The notes: generated from the letters alone by a model not told the origin. Positions 19,008 through 29,333 are shown, numbered from the stretch's first letter. The stretch is 59,702 nt of DNA from Asterionellopsis glacialis (GCA_014885115.2 WKLE02004436.1:1-59702), one strand, 5' to 3'. Program-made: numbers and translations.

Positions 19008-22000
19008 ATGGAAGACAATCATACGAAAATCCTCTCTCTTCCCAACGAAGAAGATTCGGAGGAACGTGAATATGAATATGAATCAGAAATCGAGTCTCAG
19101 AGTACTATTCGCTCTTGCTCTTCAGTGTATAGCAATATTTGTACCACAGAGAATGAAGACGATCAAGTTAAAAGTATGAACGATATCGATGATATTTCCG
19201 TCAAGTCCGAGTTGCCGCGCAACAACGATGACGGAGGGGGGGATGACGTTGAAACACTGGACGACTCATCTCATTCTTTTCAAACGAATTTCTGGAATCT
19301 TCCAAGTCGAGAAAAGGAGGACTTTAATACATCCAAAGTGAACGTGGATGACGACGATGATGATTTTCATGATGATGATGATGATGATCTTAATTCAGAT
19401 GAATCATCTAGTATCGAAGATGATGAATCATCGTGTTGCGATTGTTCTGTAAATAGCAATCTTTCTGAAGCAGTTAAAGCGATTGCGGCAAAACTCGAAA
19501 GTGATCGCTTGGAAGATGAATCTATAGGGACCGTTGAAGACGACGAGGACGAAGATGATAAAAGCCATGCAACCAAGTTATTGGGCAGTAATGATAGCGA
19601 CGACGATGACGATAGCGATGATAATTTAGTTTCTTCTCTTTCATATTCTCCTCTGCCGATGGATGTTTCAACAGATAATGTTGTTCCAGAAGAAGAGCCT
19701 GATTCTGAATCAGAATCGGAAATGGAAAGCGGAAGACAATGGACTCCTACTTCTTCATCTACTTTGGCGCATCACAATCTTTCTTCTAAGGCCAATTCGC
19801 TTGCTGCTAAACTCGAGAATGACCGAATTGAAGATATGTATATGGGTTGTTCCAAGAGCAACGATGATCATACTCAAATTACCTATGAGTCAAAATTATC
19901 TTGCGACAGTGGAAGTGATACCTTTCATATTTCCCCAATACGCGAGAAAGAAGAACAAAATTCTTACGATTCTGAGCCAGAATCAGAAATGGAGGCTGGG
20001 TATACATCTTCTCCTTCTTCCTTCAACAGCAGAAACAACGGAGGTGAGAATTTGAATACCTGTAACGACAAGACGAGTGATATGGGGGAAAAGAAGATAT
20101 TCAAGAAAGGAAGAAGTGCTTCTCTCTCCTTCCTGCTATGCCTTGTGTGTGCTATGATTATAGTAATAATCAGCATGTGCATTGCTACCGTACTAGTTGC
20201 ACGCAAGCCAGACGAGAATTCTTCGGTTGCTGTATCATTGACCAATAATGGTGGCAATGTACCATCCACTATGCCCTCAATTTCGCATAGTGATGTACCT
20301 TCACTTATTTCATCAACACATCCCACCACAATTGCAAGCAATGTGCCATCTAATTTGCCATCACTGATGCCATCAACATACCCCACCACAATTCCAAGCA
20401 CTGCATCATCTAATTTGCCGTCACTTGTGCCATCAACTTACCCCACTACAATTCCAAGCACTATGCCATCTAACTATCCCAGTATGGTTCCAAGTATCTT
20501 TCCAAGTGATTTTACAAGTACAACGCCAAGTATGGTGCCTTCAGTAGCACCAAGTACAATTCCATCATCAAATCCATCTGCAATACCAAGTGCGATGCCT
20601 TCTACAAATCCTTCATTAGTTCCAAGTCGTCTTGCAACAACCAGTCCAAGTTTATCACCAAGCTCGCCGCCATCTGCCAGTCCTTCTACGACTCCAAGCA
20701 TCACACCTACTGCATATCCCACTGCCACAGTTACTATCGCACCTTCTAAAAATCCCACCACCACACCAACTGAAGCTCCATCTATGCAACCAACAACTGG
20801 ACCAACATGGTTTTCACTTTTTTCGGCAAATGGTGGTGAATTACCACCTATAGTCGAACCAAAGATTAAGTCAGGTCCAATGGTAGGTCATACGACACAT
20901 AATTCAGCTAAAATCTGGGCACTGCAAGGTGAAGGGAAAAGCATTATACTAGCCTATCAACGTTACGGGGATCCCAATATGAGAGATCTTGGTATGGTCA
21001 ATATGCCACCACGACGCGAAAATAATATGTCAGCATTAGGTGAAATTCATGGCCTTCAAGCTTCAACCAGATACACCTACCAACTTTATGTCGATGCTGA
21101 ACGTGTGGCAGATGGTGAATTTACTACAGCACCAACGCCGGGACGTCCTGTCAAGTTCCATTATGTCCTTACATCATGTATCAATGTAGGCAACTTCAAG
21201 GGATATCCGAATCAGCCTGTGTGGGATCACGTTTATGAAAAAGAACCGGACTTTACCATGTTAGCTGGTGATACAATTTATTTGACTGGTCAAGATTGGA
21301 ATAGTCAAGGTGTTATTTATGATCGTGTTTGGATCCGCAACATGGATCAGCGTGATGAAAAACACTTTGCTAGATTTATCAGTCATGTACCTACCTTCTC
21401 GGCATGGGATGATCATGAATATGGTAGTAACAATGCAGAACGTGGACAAAGGGGAAAAGAAAATTCTCTCAAGGCATGGAAGGATTTGTGGGCCAACCCT
21501 TCGTATGGGACCCCACAAATCAAAGGTAATTTTTATTCCTACTATTGGGGTAATGTTCATTTTATTGTCATGGATAATCGCTGGTATCGTGATCGTGGTC
21601 AACAAACTCAATTTGGCACTCAACAAAAGGAATGGTTATATAGACAACTTGAAGGATCGCAGGGGACCTTCAAGGTCATTGTGACTGGATGTGATATTAT
21701 GGAAGCTGGATATGAAAGAGACACTGATGACATTGGTCGATTCATCACGAGAAATAAGATATATGGTGTAATTTTCAATGCAGGAGATATTCATCGTAAT
21801 GAATTCAAAACACAAACCAAGGCGACATGGCCATACACAGTGACACAGTTTTCCTCATCTGGCATTGCTAGAGACAACTGGATGCGCCCATGGTCAATCA
21901 TTAATGTAAATACAGAATTGAGCGATCCAGAAATTACCGCACATTTTTATGGTGCAGACAGTCGCGAAGAATACACCACCTGGTCTAACGAACCAAACTT

Positions 22001-22106
22001 GAAATGTAGTGAAATTCAAGGTGTTGACCGATACAAAGAATCTAGATGCACTGAGACCATTCGCCTGAGTGATTTAACTCCTGCCGGAATTCAAGTTTCT
22101 TTGTAG
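19008..22106 (+). CDS. Membrane-tethered PhoD-like alkaline phosphatase with acidic N-terminus and PSxxPS stalk
   Basis: 1032 residues from ATG 19008. (1) About 1-365: very acidic, Ser-rich, with twice-repeated motifs AAKLE(S/N)DR(L/I)ED (near 160 and 265) and EP(D/E)SE.EME.G. (2) A single membrane helix near 372-395, preceded by basic KKIFKKGR, so N-in/C-out topology is expected. (3) A Pro/Ser/Thr stalk of PSxxPS repeats, about 415-600, typical of diatom cell-surface proteins. (4) A PhoD-type catalytic domain, about 615-1025, with an N-terminal beta-sandwich (GHTTHNSAKIW) and metal-site motifs LAGDTIY (D755), WDDHEYG (D801, D802, H803) and NAGDIH (D927, H929). PhoD enzymes hydrolyse phosphomonoesters or diesters using Ca and Fe. 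The protein likely acts outside the cell to free phosphate from organic compounds. Substrate and regulation cannot be read here. Confidence 0.9.
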   Translation: MEDNHTKILSLPNEEDSEEREYEYESEIESQSTIRSCSSVYSNICTTENEDDQVKSMNDIDDISVKSELPRNNDDGGGDDVETLDDSSHSFQTNFWNLPSREKEDFNTSKVNVDDDDDDFHDDDDDDLNSDESSSIEDDESSCCDCSVNSNLSEAVKAIAAKLESDRLEDESIGTVEDDEDEDDKSHATKLLGSNDSDDDDDSDDNLVSSLSYSPLPMDVSTDNVVPEEEPDSESESEMESGRQWTPTSSSTLAHHNLSSKANSLAAKLENDRIEDMYMGCSKSNDDHTQITYESKLSCDSGSDTFHISPIREKEEQNSYDSEPESEMEAGYTSSPSSFNSRNNGGENLNTCNDKTSDMGEKKIFKKGRSASLSFLLCLVCAMIIVIISMCIATVLVARKPDENSSVAVSLTNNGGNVPSTMPSISHSDVPSLISSTHPTTIASNVPSNLPSLMPSTYPTTIPSTASSNLPSLVPSTYPTTIPSTMPSNYPSMVPSIFPSDFTSTTPSMVPSVAPSTIPSSNPSAIPSAMPSTNPSLVPSRLATTSPSLSPSSPPSASPSTTPSITPTAYPTATVTIAPSKNPTTTPTEAPSMQPTTGPTWFSLFSANGGELPPIVEPKIKSGPMVGHTTHNSAKIWALQGEGKSIILAYQRYGDPNMRDLGMVNMPPRRENNMSALGEIHGLQASTRYTYQLYVDAERVADGEFTTAPTPGRPVKFHYVLTSCINVGNFKGYPNQPVWDHVYEKEPDFTMLAGDTIYLTGQDWNSQGVIYDRVWIRNMDQRDEKHFARFISHVPTFSAWDDHEYGSNNAERGQRGKENSLKAWKDLWANPSYGTPQIKGNFYSYYWGNVHFIVMDNRWYRDRGQQTQFGTQQKEWLYRQLEGSQGTFKVIVTGCDIMEAGYERDTDDIGRFITRNKIYGVIFNAGDIHRNEFKTQTKATWPYTVTQFSSSGIARDNWMRPWSIINVNTELSDPEITAHFYGADSREEYTTWSNEPNLKCSEIQGVDRYKESRCTETIRLSDLTPAGIQVSL
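20257..20810 (+). repeat. PSxxPS-coding repeat tract
   Basis: Degenerate repeats coding Pro-Ser/Thr-x-x-Pro-Ser/Thr. They include near-identical longer units around 20290-20470 (CCATCA..TACCCCACCACAATTCCAAGCA). They form the predicted extracellular stalk of the PhoD-like protein. Confidence 0.85.
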
Positions 22107-22523
22107 AGACTATGAATAGATATATAACTTGCATACGTCGTCGTAAACTTTAGGTATAGAGTATAGAATTTTAAAGAAAATGATTGCTGACATTGCTTCG
22201 ATGGTACTGAATTTCTTTTTATGGTGTATTTCCTCTCGAATTTTCCAAGGCAACAAAGATTTTGTGAGTGTTTGATGTGCTTTTTGGATCTGGTTACGAG
22301 GGTATAATTACCATATTCAATAGGAATGAAACGAAATTCACAGAGATGCAGTAATCTTGAAAACCTCATGTATCATTCCATAGTAGAAAGCAAACGGTCT
22401 TAGTATATTTAGTACCAGGCAGTTAGAACGTGTCACGGAATCTTGCATTATTGAAATTGGTGCTACGCAAGTGAGATTCATTCGTAATTCAATGTTGATG
22501 GAACATCTTGGAGCTTGCTTTGC
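22107..22523. other. Convergent intergenic region
   Basis: About 415 bp of 3' flank for the PhoD-like gene and the RidA gene. Nothing else seen. Confidence 0.5.
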
Positions 22524-23075
22524 CTAATTGAGCATTGCGATACAATCCATTTCAACAAGAGCTCCTTTGGGTAATGCAGCAACTTGAACGCATGATCTTG
22601 AAGGTGATACAGAATTTTCACTAAAGAAATCGGCATAAATTGTATTGACTGCACCAAAATCATTCAGATCCACTAAGAAAACGGTCATCCGCACAACATC
22701 CTTGGCAGAAGCGCCTGCCTCTTTCAATACAGCATCAAGATTCTTTAATACTTGTTTCGTTTCTTCTTCGACTTTTCCTTCCCCAACCAGACTTCCCGTG
22801 GAAGGGTCCAGAGCAATCTGACCAGAACAATATAACACTCCACCAGCTACTACTGCCTGTGAATAGGGACCCACCGGTTCAGGAGCCTCAGAACTTTCAA
22901 TAGATCTAATATCGGTGTCAATATCATTCCTTGCTAAATTCAACCAAACATTTCTTTTTTTTGGTACGGTGACTTTACTGTCCGTTGTCCGTTGGAGAGT
23001 TCCAGTACCAAAGGGTGCCAAAGAAAAGGCAACCCTCCATAGCATCATAGAGTACAAAATGCTTGAATACTTCAT
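22524..23075 (-). CDS. RidA family (YjgF/YER057c/UK114) enamine/imine deaminase, probably plastid-targeted
   Basis: 183 residues. RidA hydrolyses reactive 2-aminoacrylate and related enamines made by threonine dehydratase, protecting PLP enzymes. The domain spans about 58-183: GPYSQAV, LYCSGQIALDP, LKNLDAVL..AGA..KDVVR.TVFL, and the signature RSCVQVAALPKGALVEMD with the active-site Arg. The leader MKYSSILYSMMLWRVA ends at Phe17 in VAFSLAP. This matches the diatom plastid presequence pattern and is followed by a Thr/Arg/Lys-rich stretch. A plastid site fits the location of branched-chain amino-acid synthesis in algae (inference). The gene lies about 200 bp from the left end of the transposon, so its promoter may be affected by it. 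Confidence 0.93.
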   Translation of the reverse strand: MKYSSILYSMMLWRVAFSLAPFGTGTLQRTTDSKVTVPKKRNVWLNLARNDIDTDIRSIESSEAPEPVGPYSQAVVAGGVLYCSGQIALDPSTGSLVGEGKVEEETKQVLKNLDAVLKEAGASAKDVVRMTVFLVDLNDFGAVNTIYADFFSENSVSPSRSCVQVAALPKGALVEMDCIAMLN

Positions 23076-23271
23076 CCGCTATCAGTTTCAAAAGCGCTAT
23101 ACTTGGTTCGGCCTATGGTGCGAGGACAGCGAAGACCGCAGACGTGTATCGATTGCCATGGATAGATGTTGGCAGGTTCCTAGATCTGAACAATACGATC
23201 AAACGCCGCACAATTGATGCACGCGGATGGATATAAAAATCCAAAATTCCAATATCTTTCGCTTTTGTATC

Positions 23272-23274
23272 TTA
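23272..23274. repeat. Target-site duplication TTA, left
   Basis: TTA directly outside the left inverted repeat, matched by TTA at 28419-28421. Three-base TTA/TAA duplication is characteristic of PIF/Harbinger elements. Confidence 0.8.
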
Positions 23275-23334
23275 GGTCTGGTAGTCTCTCTAGATAGCAC
23301 TTTTGGTTCGGTTCAATTTTTGGTTCAATCCAAT
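23275..23334 (+). repeat. Left terminal inverted repeat
   Basis: 60 bp. It pairs with 28368-28418 with three mismatches, apart from a 9-bp insertion (TCTCTCTAG) after GGTCTGGTAG in this copy. Confidence 0.9.
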
Positions 23335-24231
23335 TTCGACCCGTACGACTAAAAAGTTGAACCAAAACACCTTTCAGTCCATACGTGCGATACTGTTCAA
23401 TTTTCGGATTAATTAAATCCGCAGCGCAAATCGATATATCAAGATTCCCTAACCAGATTGTATCCCAAAAAATCCGCGAAACACCTGGTACAATACAGTA
23501 CCACTACAAGTACGTTTGTACGAGTTTGGGCAAGAACAAACATGCATTGGGTTTATTTCAGAATGAGACTCTCTAGAGAGGACCTCTAGAGAGGCTAGGC
23601 CTAGAATGCTGATCACTGTCAATCATTCCGAGCAAACTAACAATGATGAATGATTAAGCTACACCCCCATCAAGGTATTGAAGTTTTGAATTACTACTGC
23701 AGCAACAAGTACCTGCTTTATTCGTCTACAGTAGTACCTACGCTTTTGAGTCTACAATTTCCTAGAGCTAAGTACACGTCGTTGACTATTACCTCGATAG
23801 GAGGAGTCATTGTCATTGTTACCTTGATAGCAGGAATCATGATCATTACCTCAATAGGCGGTCTGCAGTCATACACAAACGGTATGCCAACTTTCGCACA
23901 AAAATGATAAGTGAGTCGACGAAAGAAAAGAATCCCAAACAAATGAACCGATTGGACCGGTTCAATTGAACAAGAGCTCTACTCTTCGTACAAGTCAAAT
24001 GGATGGTGTGAACTCCCAAAACTGGGGGGGAAATTTCTGGGCGCACAGAATTTTCAATTTTTTTCTTTCCGATTCCATGCATTTGCATCGTCAAAAGTTT
24101 TGAAATTGACGATGACAATTTAACATGGTATTGTAGACGCAGCATAACAATACAGTTCTTCTGCTGTTGTCAATGTAATGAAGTAGTTCAGGTCTGCATC
24201 ATAAAGTGGTAGGAGTCTTTTGTGAGTTTTT

Positions 24232-25593
24232 TTAAAATGCTTTAAAACTGTGCAATATGTTGCATGGCCATTTTTGTGTGTGCTTTGCTGAGAATTTAGC
24301 ATCACTCTTTGCAAAAGTAGGTTGGAGAACAAACTCCTTTCCTTTGCGGCACGCCGTCAAGACAGACCTATACCCTTTATCCAAAATGTTTGTGAAAGAT
24401 ACCTTCTCTCCATGTACTTTGTCAATATTTGCATATTTATCCTGCTCTTCTAATATGCCACTTTGATTGAGAAACTCAGTGTCAGAGACAGCTCCTGTCC
24501 ATAAATCCCAAACTGTAATCCATTCACAAAGCTGAAGCACAATTCCACCTTTTGCCACATTTCCTCCGTAATATGATGAATAAGTGAGTCTTTGTAGCAT
24601 GCTGTCTGTTGGTTTTTGCATTTTAATGTCTGTGTTATCCCAAAATATAATTCTATGTTTTTTATATTGATCAGTATATTTCTTCTTCTGCATCTTCTCA
24701 TCTTCTTCATAAGATGCATACACAGGCAAACTTTTGCAACTTTTTACAACTAGTGAATTTTTTTTATGAAAGTAGTTTCAATTATTTTCCTGTCAACTTC
24801 ATACAATTCTGCTGCATCTCCATATTGTTTGCACCAGATCAACTCAAAGCATAGAAACCATTCCTCAAGCCACATGAGTCTAGTTTCTGTTTCTTCTATC
24901 TTTTCAAAGTCACCATTACAACAAATGGCAACAAATGCCAGCAAAAGGGATATGTCAAAAAACACAGTTCGTCTCTTAACCTCCTTTGCCAGCAAATTCA
25001 TGATATCAATTGTTGGTTTTTGTTGTTGGTTTTTGTGATCAGTTCTAGATGACTTTCAATGCAGTATTTTAAATGTTTTAGAACAAGGTTTGGTGGTTTG
25101 TTTCTGTGGCATGTGAACATCAAGTTTAGCTGTAGCTTTAACATTTTCATTCATAACATTGATCAAACTCATATCATTCTGTACTTCATGAATTTCTGCC
25201 ATTTGGTATAACATAAGAACTGCCTCTGCACAATTTGCATCTTTCCCTCCTCCATCTGCCTTATCTGACAAATTCTGTAATTCTTGTAATACCCAATGAT
25301 CATTTGCATTTCCTCTTGACCGTTTTGAAGGCAGGGTCCAAAAAGATTGTTTGTTCAAATTCACAAGTCTCATAAATTGTAGAGACTACTGATCCTGAAG
25401 CATCTCTGACTGCCACACAAACATTTTGGTTTTTTTTTTCTTTTGGTATACAGTTACAGAAATGTAAGTCTTTTGACTTCTGTAGCTCCAATGGCACACC
25501 AAGCCTTTGCATTGTTTCGTCATGAAAAAACTGCTTCTTTGCATATGTTATGGAAGTACGCCGTAGCCATTTCTTAGGCTCTGGAGGTATCAA
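24232..25593 (-). pseudogene. Decayed DDE_Tnp_4 (Harbinger-like) transposase region
   Basis: Pieces in two frames: 25593-25300, then 25373-25056 and 25001-24750 (a one-base shift), then 24729-24232. The first Asp is in FWDNTDI and the second in ILDKGYR. The following FAKSDAKF matches the segment that normally precedes the catalytic Glu region. I find no convincing Glu motif (typically NERAV) downstream before the left end, so the catalytic core is incomplete here or lies in an unrecognised exon. Confidence 0.75.
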
Positions 25594-25653
25594 AGGAACC
25601 CTGTACCAAGACTGTCCAAAATTACGATTGTTTTTTGAATAACCATGAGCACA

Positions 25654-26930
25654 TCACTTCTTTTTACATTGCTCCTTTGGAACACTTGGAGGTGATGCAT
25701 TCTCATCATTATTAGTCATACAAATTTGTGAAACAGGAGGAGATTGCATTTCAAAGCCAGAAGTGTTTGAAATGTTACTTTCTTGCAAAGTCAAACTATT
25801 TTCAAACAACCTTGTCCACAAGTTAGTAGAGGTTGTCCTGAGTGCATGCTCTGTAATAGATCCCAATTCACCAGCACAAAGTTGGAGCAATTTATGTCCC
25901 ACCACAGAGTTCTCAATTGTGTGTTTTGAAAATACTTGTTTCTTCTTTTTTAAACAAGATTTTTCTCCATGCAGTTTTTCCAGTGATGGTCTAATACTGT
26001 TCATGGCAGCTTTGATAGCTACATAATCTGGTGGTTTAGCTTGAACATTTATGGAACCCACTGAGGCTTGATTTTCTGTTTCATGTTGAGCCTGGCAAGG
26101 AGACTCTTCTGCTTTTTCTCTGACAGTATTTCTTTTAATTTTGGTAGCATGAGATTTGTAACAAAACTGTCAAATTGGACCAAGCTTTTCAGGATTTGGT
26201 GGCTTTGGAAATAGCTTAGGCTTATCTGTACCAACTGAGTACTCCTCTAACACCTTTGACAGCATGTTTTCTGCCATAGATGAACAATGTTCCTTTGATG
26301 TAGCACTAATTAATGAGCAAATAGCGTTCATTGCCTTTTCTTCATATTTGGGTAATAATGCTGGTTCTGACCTCCAAAGTGCTGCTAACTTGTACAAAAT
26401 ATGTTCAGCTAATCCATCGTACAGAAATATTGTGAGGCCTAACATCCTTGCACCAGCATGTACACAAACAATGTGGTCACCATGCTGACGTCCTCCAACT
26501 TTACAATGGCAGTGACAAGCAATTAAGTCAGCAGATGTAAATGCCACACTTCCTTTGTAACATTCATTGCGAATTGAAGCCTTCACATCTGCAGCAATTC
26601 TTATTCCAATCTTGTTAGATGTAGTAATAAATATAGCTCCTTGTTCATAAAATAAAGATGCTGTCCTAGAATCCATAGAGTGTCAAACAGCTCTTTGGCA
26701 CAACCTACCACCAGAATCTTTTCTGGATTCTTCTAAAAAATAGGCAACTTTTGACGGCAAAAGTAGTTGTAGCTTTGCAAGACCACTATCTTTGGAATCA
26801 ACACCATGCGCCATGCTTGTTGTTGCACATTTGCCACATCAAATGAACTCAGCTAAAGTGCAGATTACATCTACAAGCCGATTATTTGAAATACACTCAT
26901 CATGCAAAAACCCTGCACCATCCTGAAAAT
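25654..26930 (-). pseudogene. Central part of the transposon-coded protein, zinc-binding SWIM-like
   Basis: One reading frame from about 26930 down to 25302 lacks TAA and TAG but has TGA at 26839-26841, 26683-26685, 26170-26172 and 25654-25656. It contains CHCHCKVGGRQHGDHIVCVHAGA, a CxCx(n)CxH arrangement like a SWIM zinc finger, followed by LYDGLAEHILYKLAALW. This is typical of accessory regions in large Harbinger-related proteins. Broken, therefore called a pseudogene. Confidence 0.65.
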
Positions 26931-28107
26931 CAAATTTACAATTTCATGTACTTCTGTGTCAGTTTCCTTATACAAATGTTCTGTCAAGTAGATTGGGAAT
27001 TTCACATCCTTCTGTGCATAGTCAAACAAATTCATGTGTTTGTTAGTAATAAGAACCTCATATAAATCTTGTATTTCTGAAGCAGTGCCAGATGTATGAG
27101 CATCAAAATTATTTGCTTTAATTCCTTTCTCATGTCATTTATAGATATCTGTTCAGATTGATCAACATGTTATAAAACAGATGATTCTCCACAACAATAA
27201 TCAAGATAACAATTGTGGCAGAGTATGAAAGCATTACACAAAGAATGGCAAAACTGACAAAGATAGCTTTTGCATTTGTAGCACTCCCATTTCCCTTCAG
27301 TGGACATGAACACATGACTACCCTTGTTATCCTCATTTTTACTGAGTGGTCCTATACAAGTGTACAGTTCTGGTCCATCCTTGTGTATTTTAATATTATT
27401 GTTCCCATCAGGTGAAGCAAATTCTCTCACGTAGGAGTACAAAAAATCTGGTTCATTAAACATGTATTTAAATTCTGAAGGTGCAGAGCAATCTTCTGAG
27501 ATAATGTTTGCTGGTTTGTACAAAGGAGCCTGAACAAAGGCATCCACTACATGTTTTTTTTGGCATTGTTTGTCCTCTGGCATAGGCTTTTCATGTATCA
27601 TTTGAGACAAACTAATGATTTCAGACCTCGCTACTAAAGCATCTAACCTTGCCTTTTCACGTTTTGCACTCAGTGCTGTGCTGGCTCTTTTTGCATGACT
27701 CCAAGATGATCCATCAACACCAACAGTGACATGTATGTCTTGTTCTAAGAACTCTTTGACCAATTCAACTATTACTGGTACAGATCCACCATCTTTTGAT
27801 GACCATCTACATCCCCAGAGTTTACCTTTGATATCAACAACTGGATGATTTCATTCGGTATTCTTTGCTGCGTAGAGATGCTGAATCACTGCTGCAATAT
27901 CATCCAAACTTAACCCCATGACAGAGTAGCAGCATTTCTTACTGGCATTACATACACCCATTCTGAGATCTTCTTAAAAAGAAAGTGTTCTTCAGAAATT
28001 CCATTTTCATGATGGTCAAGTAAGACAGAACACGAGTCCGTTCTTGATGCTTTCAATTTGATTAGGTACTGCAGTAGGCAAGTCGCGAGACTTGCGCAAT
28101 ATGTCAA
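26931..28107 (-). pseudogene. N-terminal part of the transposon-coded protein
   Basis: Open pieces 28107-27910 and about 27915-27170 (with an in-frame TGA at 27851-27853), then continuing frames to 26931 after shifts. It includes a Cys-rich cluster (WECYKCKSYLCQFCHSLCNAFILCHNCYLDYCC) that could bind zinc. No family recognised for this part alone. Confidence 0.5.
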
Positions 28108-28130
28108 TCAACCGTAGTACAGATGGACCA

Positions 28131-28240
28131 TGACGCGATGACGTCACGGACTCAGACAGACAAGATGACGTGATGACATCATCAAGCAGACAGACGCAAA
28201 TGTGCAGTGACGAGCCGCGTTCATGCGAATGCTGACGTCA
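28131..28240. promoter_or_regulatory. CRE-like cluster (TGACGTCA) upstream of the transposon gene
   Basis: Two perfect TGACGTCA palindromes (28139-28146, 28233-28240) plus TGACGTGA (28166-28173) and TGACATCA (28174-28181) within about 110 bp, between the right inverted repeat and the coding region. TGACGTCA is the bZIP/CREB site. In Phaeodactylum, related TGACGT elements mediate CO2/cAMP response of a carbonic anhydrase promoter. Role in this element is inferred. Confidence 0.55.
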
Positions 28241-28367
28241 CAAGCGAAGCATATCAAATTCCACTCTGCAGTCAGCAGAAGCATGATGCGTCATGCTGGA
28301 ACATGGTGATGCGCTAGCCCAGTGCCCTCCAATTGGCTCCCCCAGATTTGGGAAATTTGCACTGTCC

Positions 28368-28418
28368 ATTCGATTGAACCAAAAATTGAACTGAACCAGA
28401 AGTGCTATCTACCAGACC
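28368..28418 (-). repeat. Right terminal inverted repeat
   Basis: 51 bp, the reverse complement of 23275-23334 minus the 9-bp insertion, three mismatches. Confidence 0.9.
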
Positions 28419-28421
28419 TTA
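28419..28421. repeat. Target-site duplication TTA, right
   Basis: TTA immediately outside the right inverted repeat, identical to the left flank. Confidence 0.8.
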
Positions 28422-28424
28422 CTG

Positions 28425-29333
28425 TCAAGAGTCCTCTCTAGTGGTCCAACCTGGTACCAGGTCCAAACAAGTATTGTGCATTGCATGGTCATTTTTTTTC
28501 TCTTTGGTAAGTGTCTCAGCAAAAAAATGGTTCACATCCACAGTAAATAACTGGATTGATTCCTCACCAACAACCTTGTTCTTACTCTTACTCTCTTTTA
28601 TCTTTACGGTTGCTGTTCTTCTTTGATATAGGCAAGCAAAATTGTTGAGTACGGCATGTCCATTTATTGAAGAATTTTTTGCCTCTATTGCCCTCAGATC
28701 AAGCTGAGCAGAAAAGTCTGTAAGTATGATTAGTGTGTCATTCACTAATGTTTCTATGTTAGTACATAGATTGTTTCTAATCCATTGGATGTCCTGATTA
28801 TGTGGCACACATATCTGCAGGGTTTTTATGAATCTGTTTATTATCGTAGAAATGGGTAAGTTCGATGGTGCCAGCTCACGTTGTTTATTTTTTTTACTAA
28901 CACCATTCCCTTGTTTCCTGTCCATGTCCTTCCATTCTTGAACCTCCCATTTCTCTTCTGATTCACATAGGAGGGGTAGCTGAAGAATAGGAAGCCTCTT
29001 GGTTATACTGCATTTGTTACAGTATCCATGAGTGCATTCGTAAGGAATTATTTTAGGCACATACTTTTCATTGTTTTGTTTATTGTATTGTAATTCTGGT
29101 TCTTCTCTTCATTTGCAGCATACTGCCTCACAAATATCCGTTACACTTGACGTACTAAATAAAGTAACAATGACATCATAATTAAGAGCAAAACAACAAT
29201 TATCCAATGGTTTGAATTCTAGAAGGGACTTCTTGATTGATGGTTGTCGTAAATAGGACAGAATAGCCCAAGCATAGTGTTGTACTGAACTTGTTTTTTC
29301 ATCAACACAGGATTCAGGAGTGGGATTACCCAC
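28425..29333 (-). pseudogene. Fragment of another transposon-like coding region
   Basis: Two open pieces, 29333-29109 and 29060-28425 (about 211 codons). The second has a Cys-rich start (CTHGYCNKC), a hydrophilic middle and KNDHAMHNTCLDL near its end. It stops four bases outside the Harbinger target-site duplication. No continuation is seen on the far side of the element. I do not recognise the family; the setting suggests an older mobile element into or beside which the Harbinger copy inserted. Confidence 0.4.

Larger units (their letters stand above)
23275..28418 (-). mobile_element. PIF/Harbinger-type DNA transposon, full length but decayed
   Basis: 5144 bp bounded by inverted repeats that begin GGTCTGGTAG and are flanked by TTA on both sides. 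Coding DNA lies on the minus strand. From 28107 down to 24232 it reads, in several frames, a protein with Cys/His-rich segments and a C-terminal DDE transposase domain. The DDE part (24729-24232) reads IIFWDNTDI, QRLTYSSYYGGNVAKGGI, WDLWTGAVSDT and NILDKGYR, the DDE_Tnp_4 pattern used by Harbinger-like transposases. The coding sequence is broken by frameshifts and nonsense codons, so the copy is not expected to make active transposase. A spliced gene could repair some breaks but not all. Identification by boundaries and by protein pattern agree. Confidence 0.85.

Noticed and set aside
24232..28107. Reading the whole transposon gene as an intact multi-exon gene
   Set aside because: Several frame changes lie at homopolymers without splice sites, and a conserved catalytic Glu motif was not found; decay is simpler.
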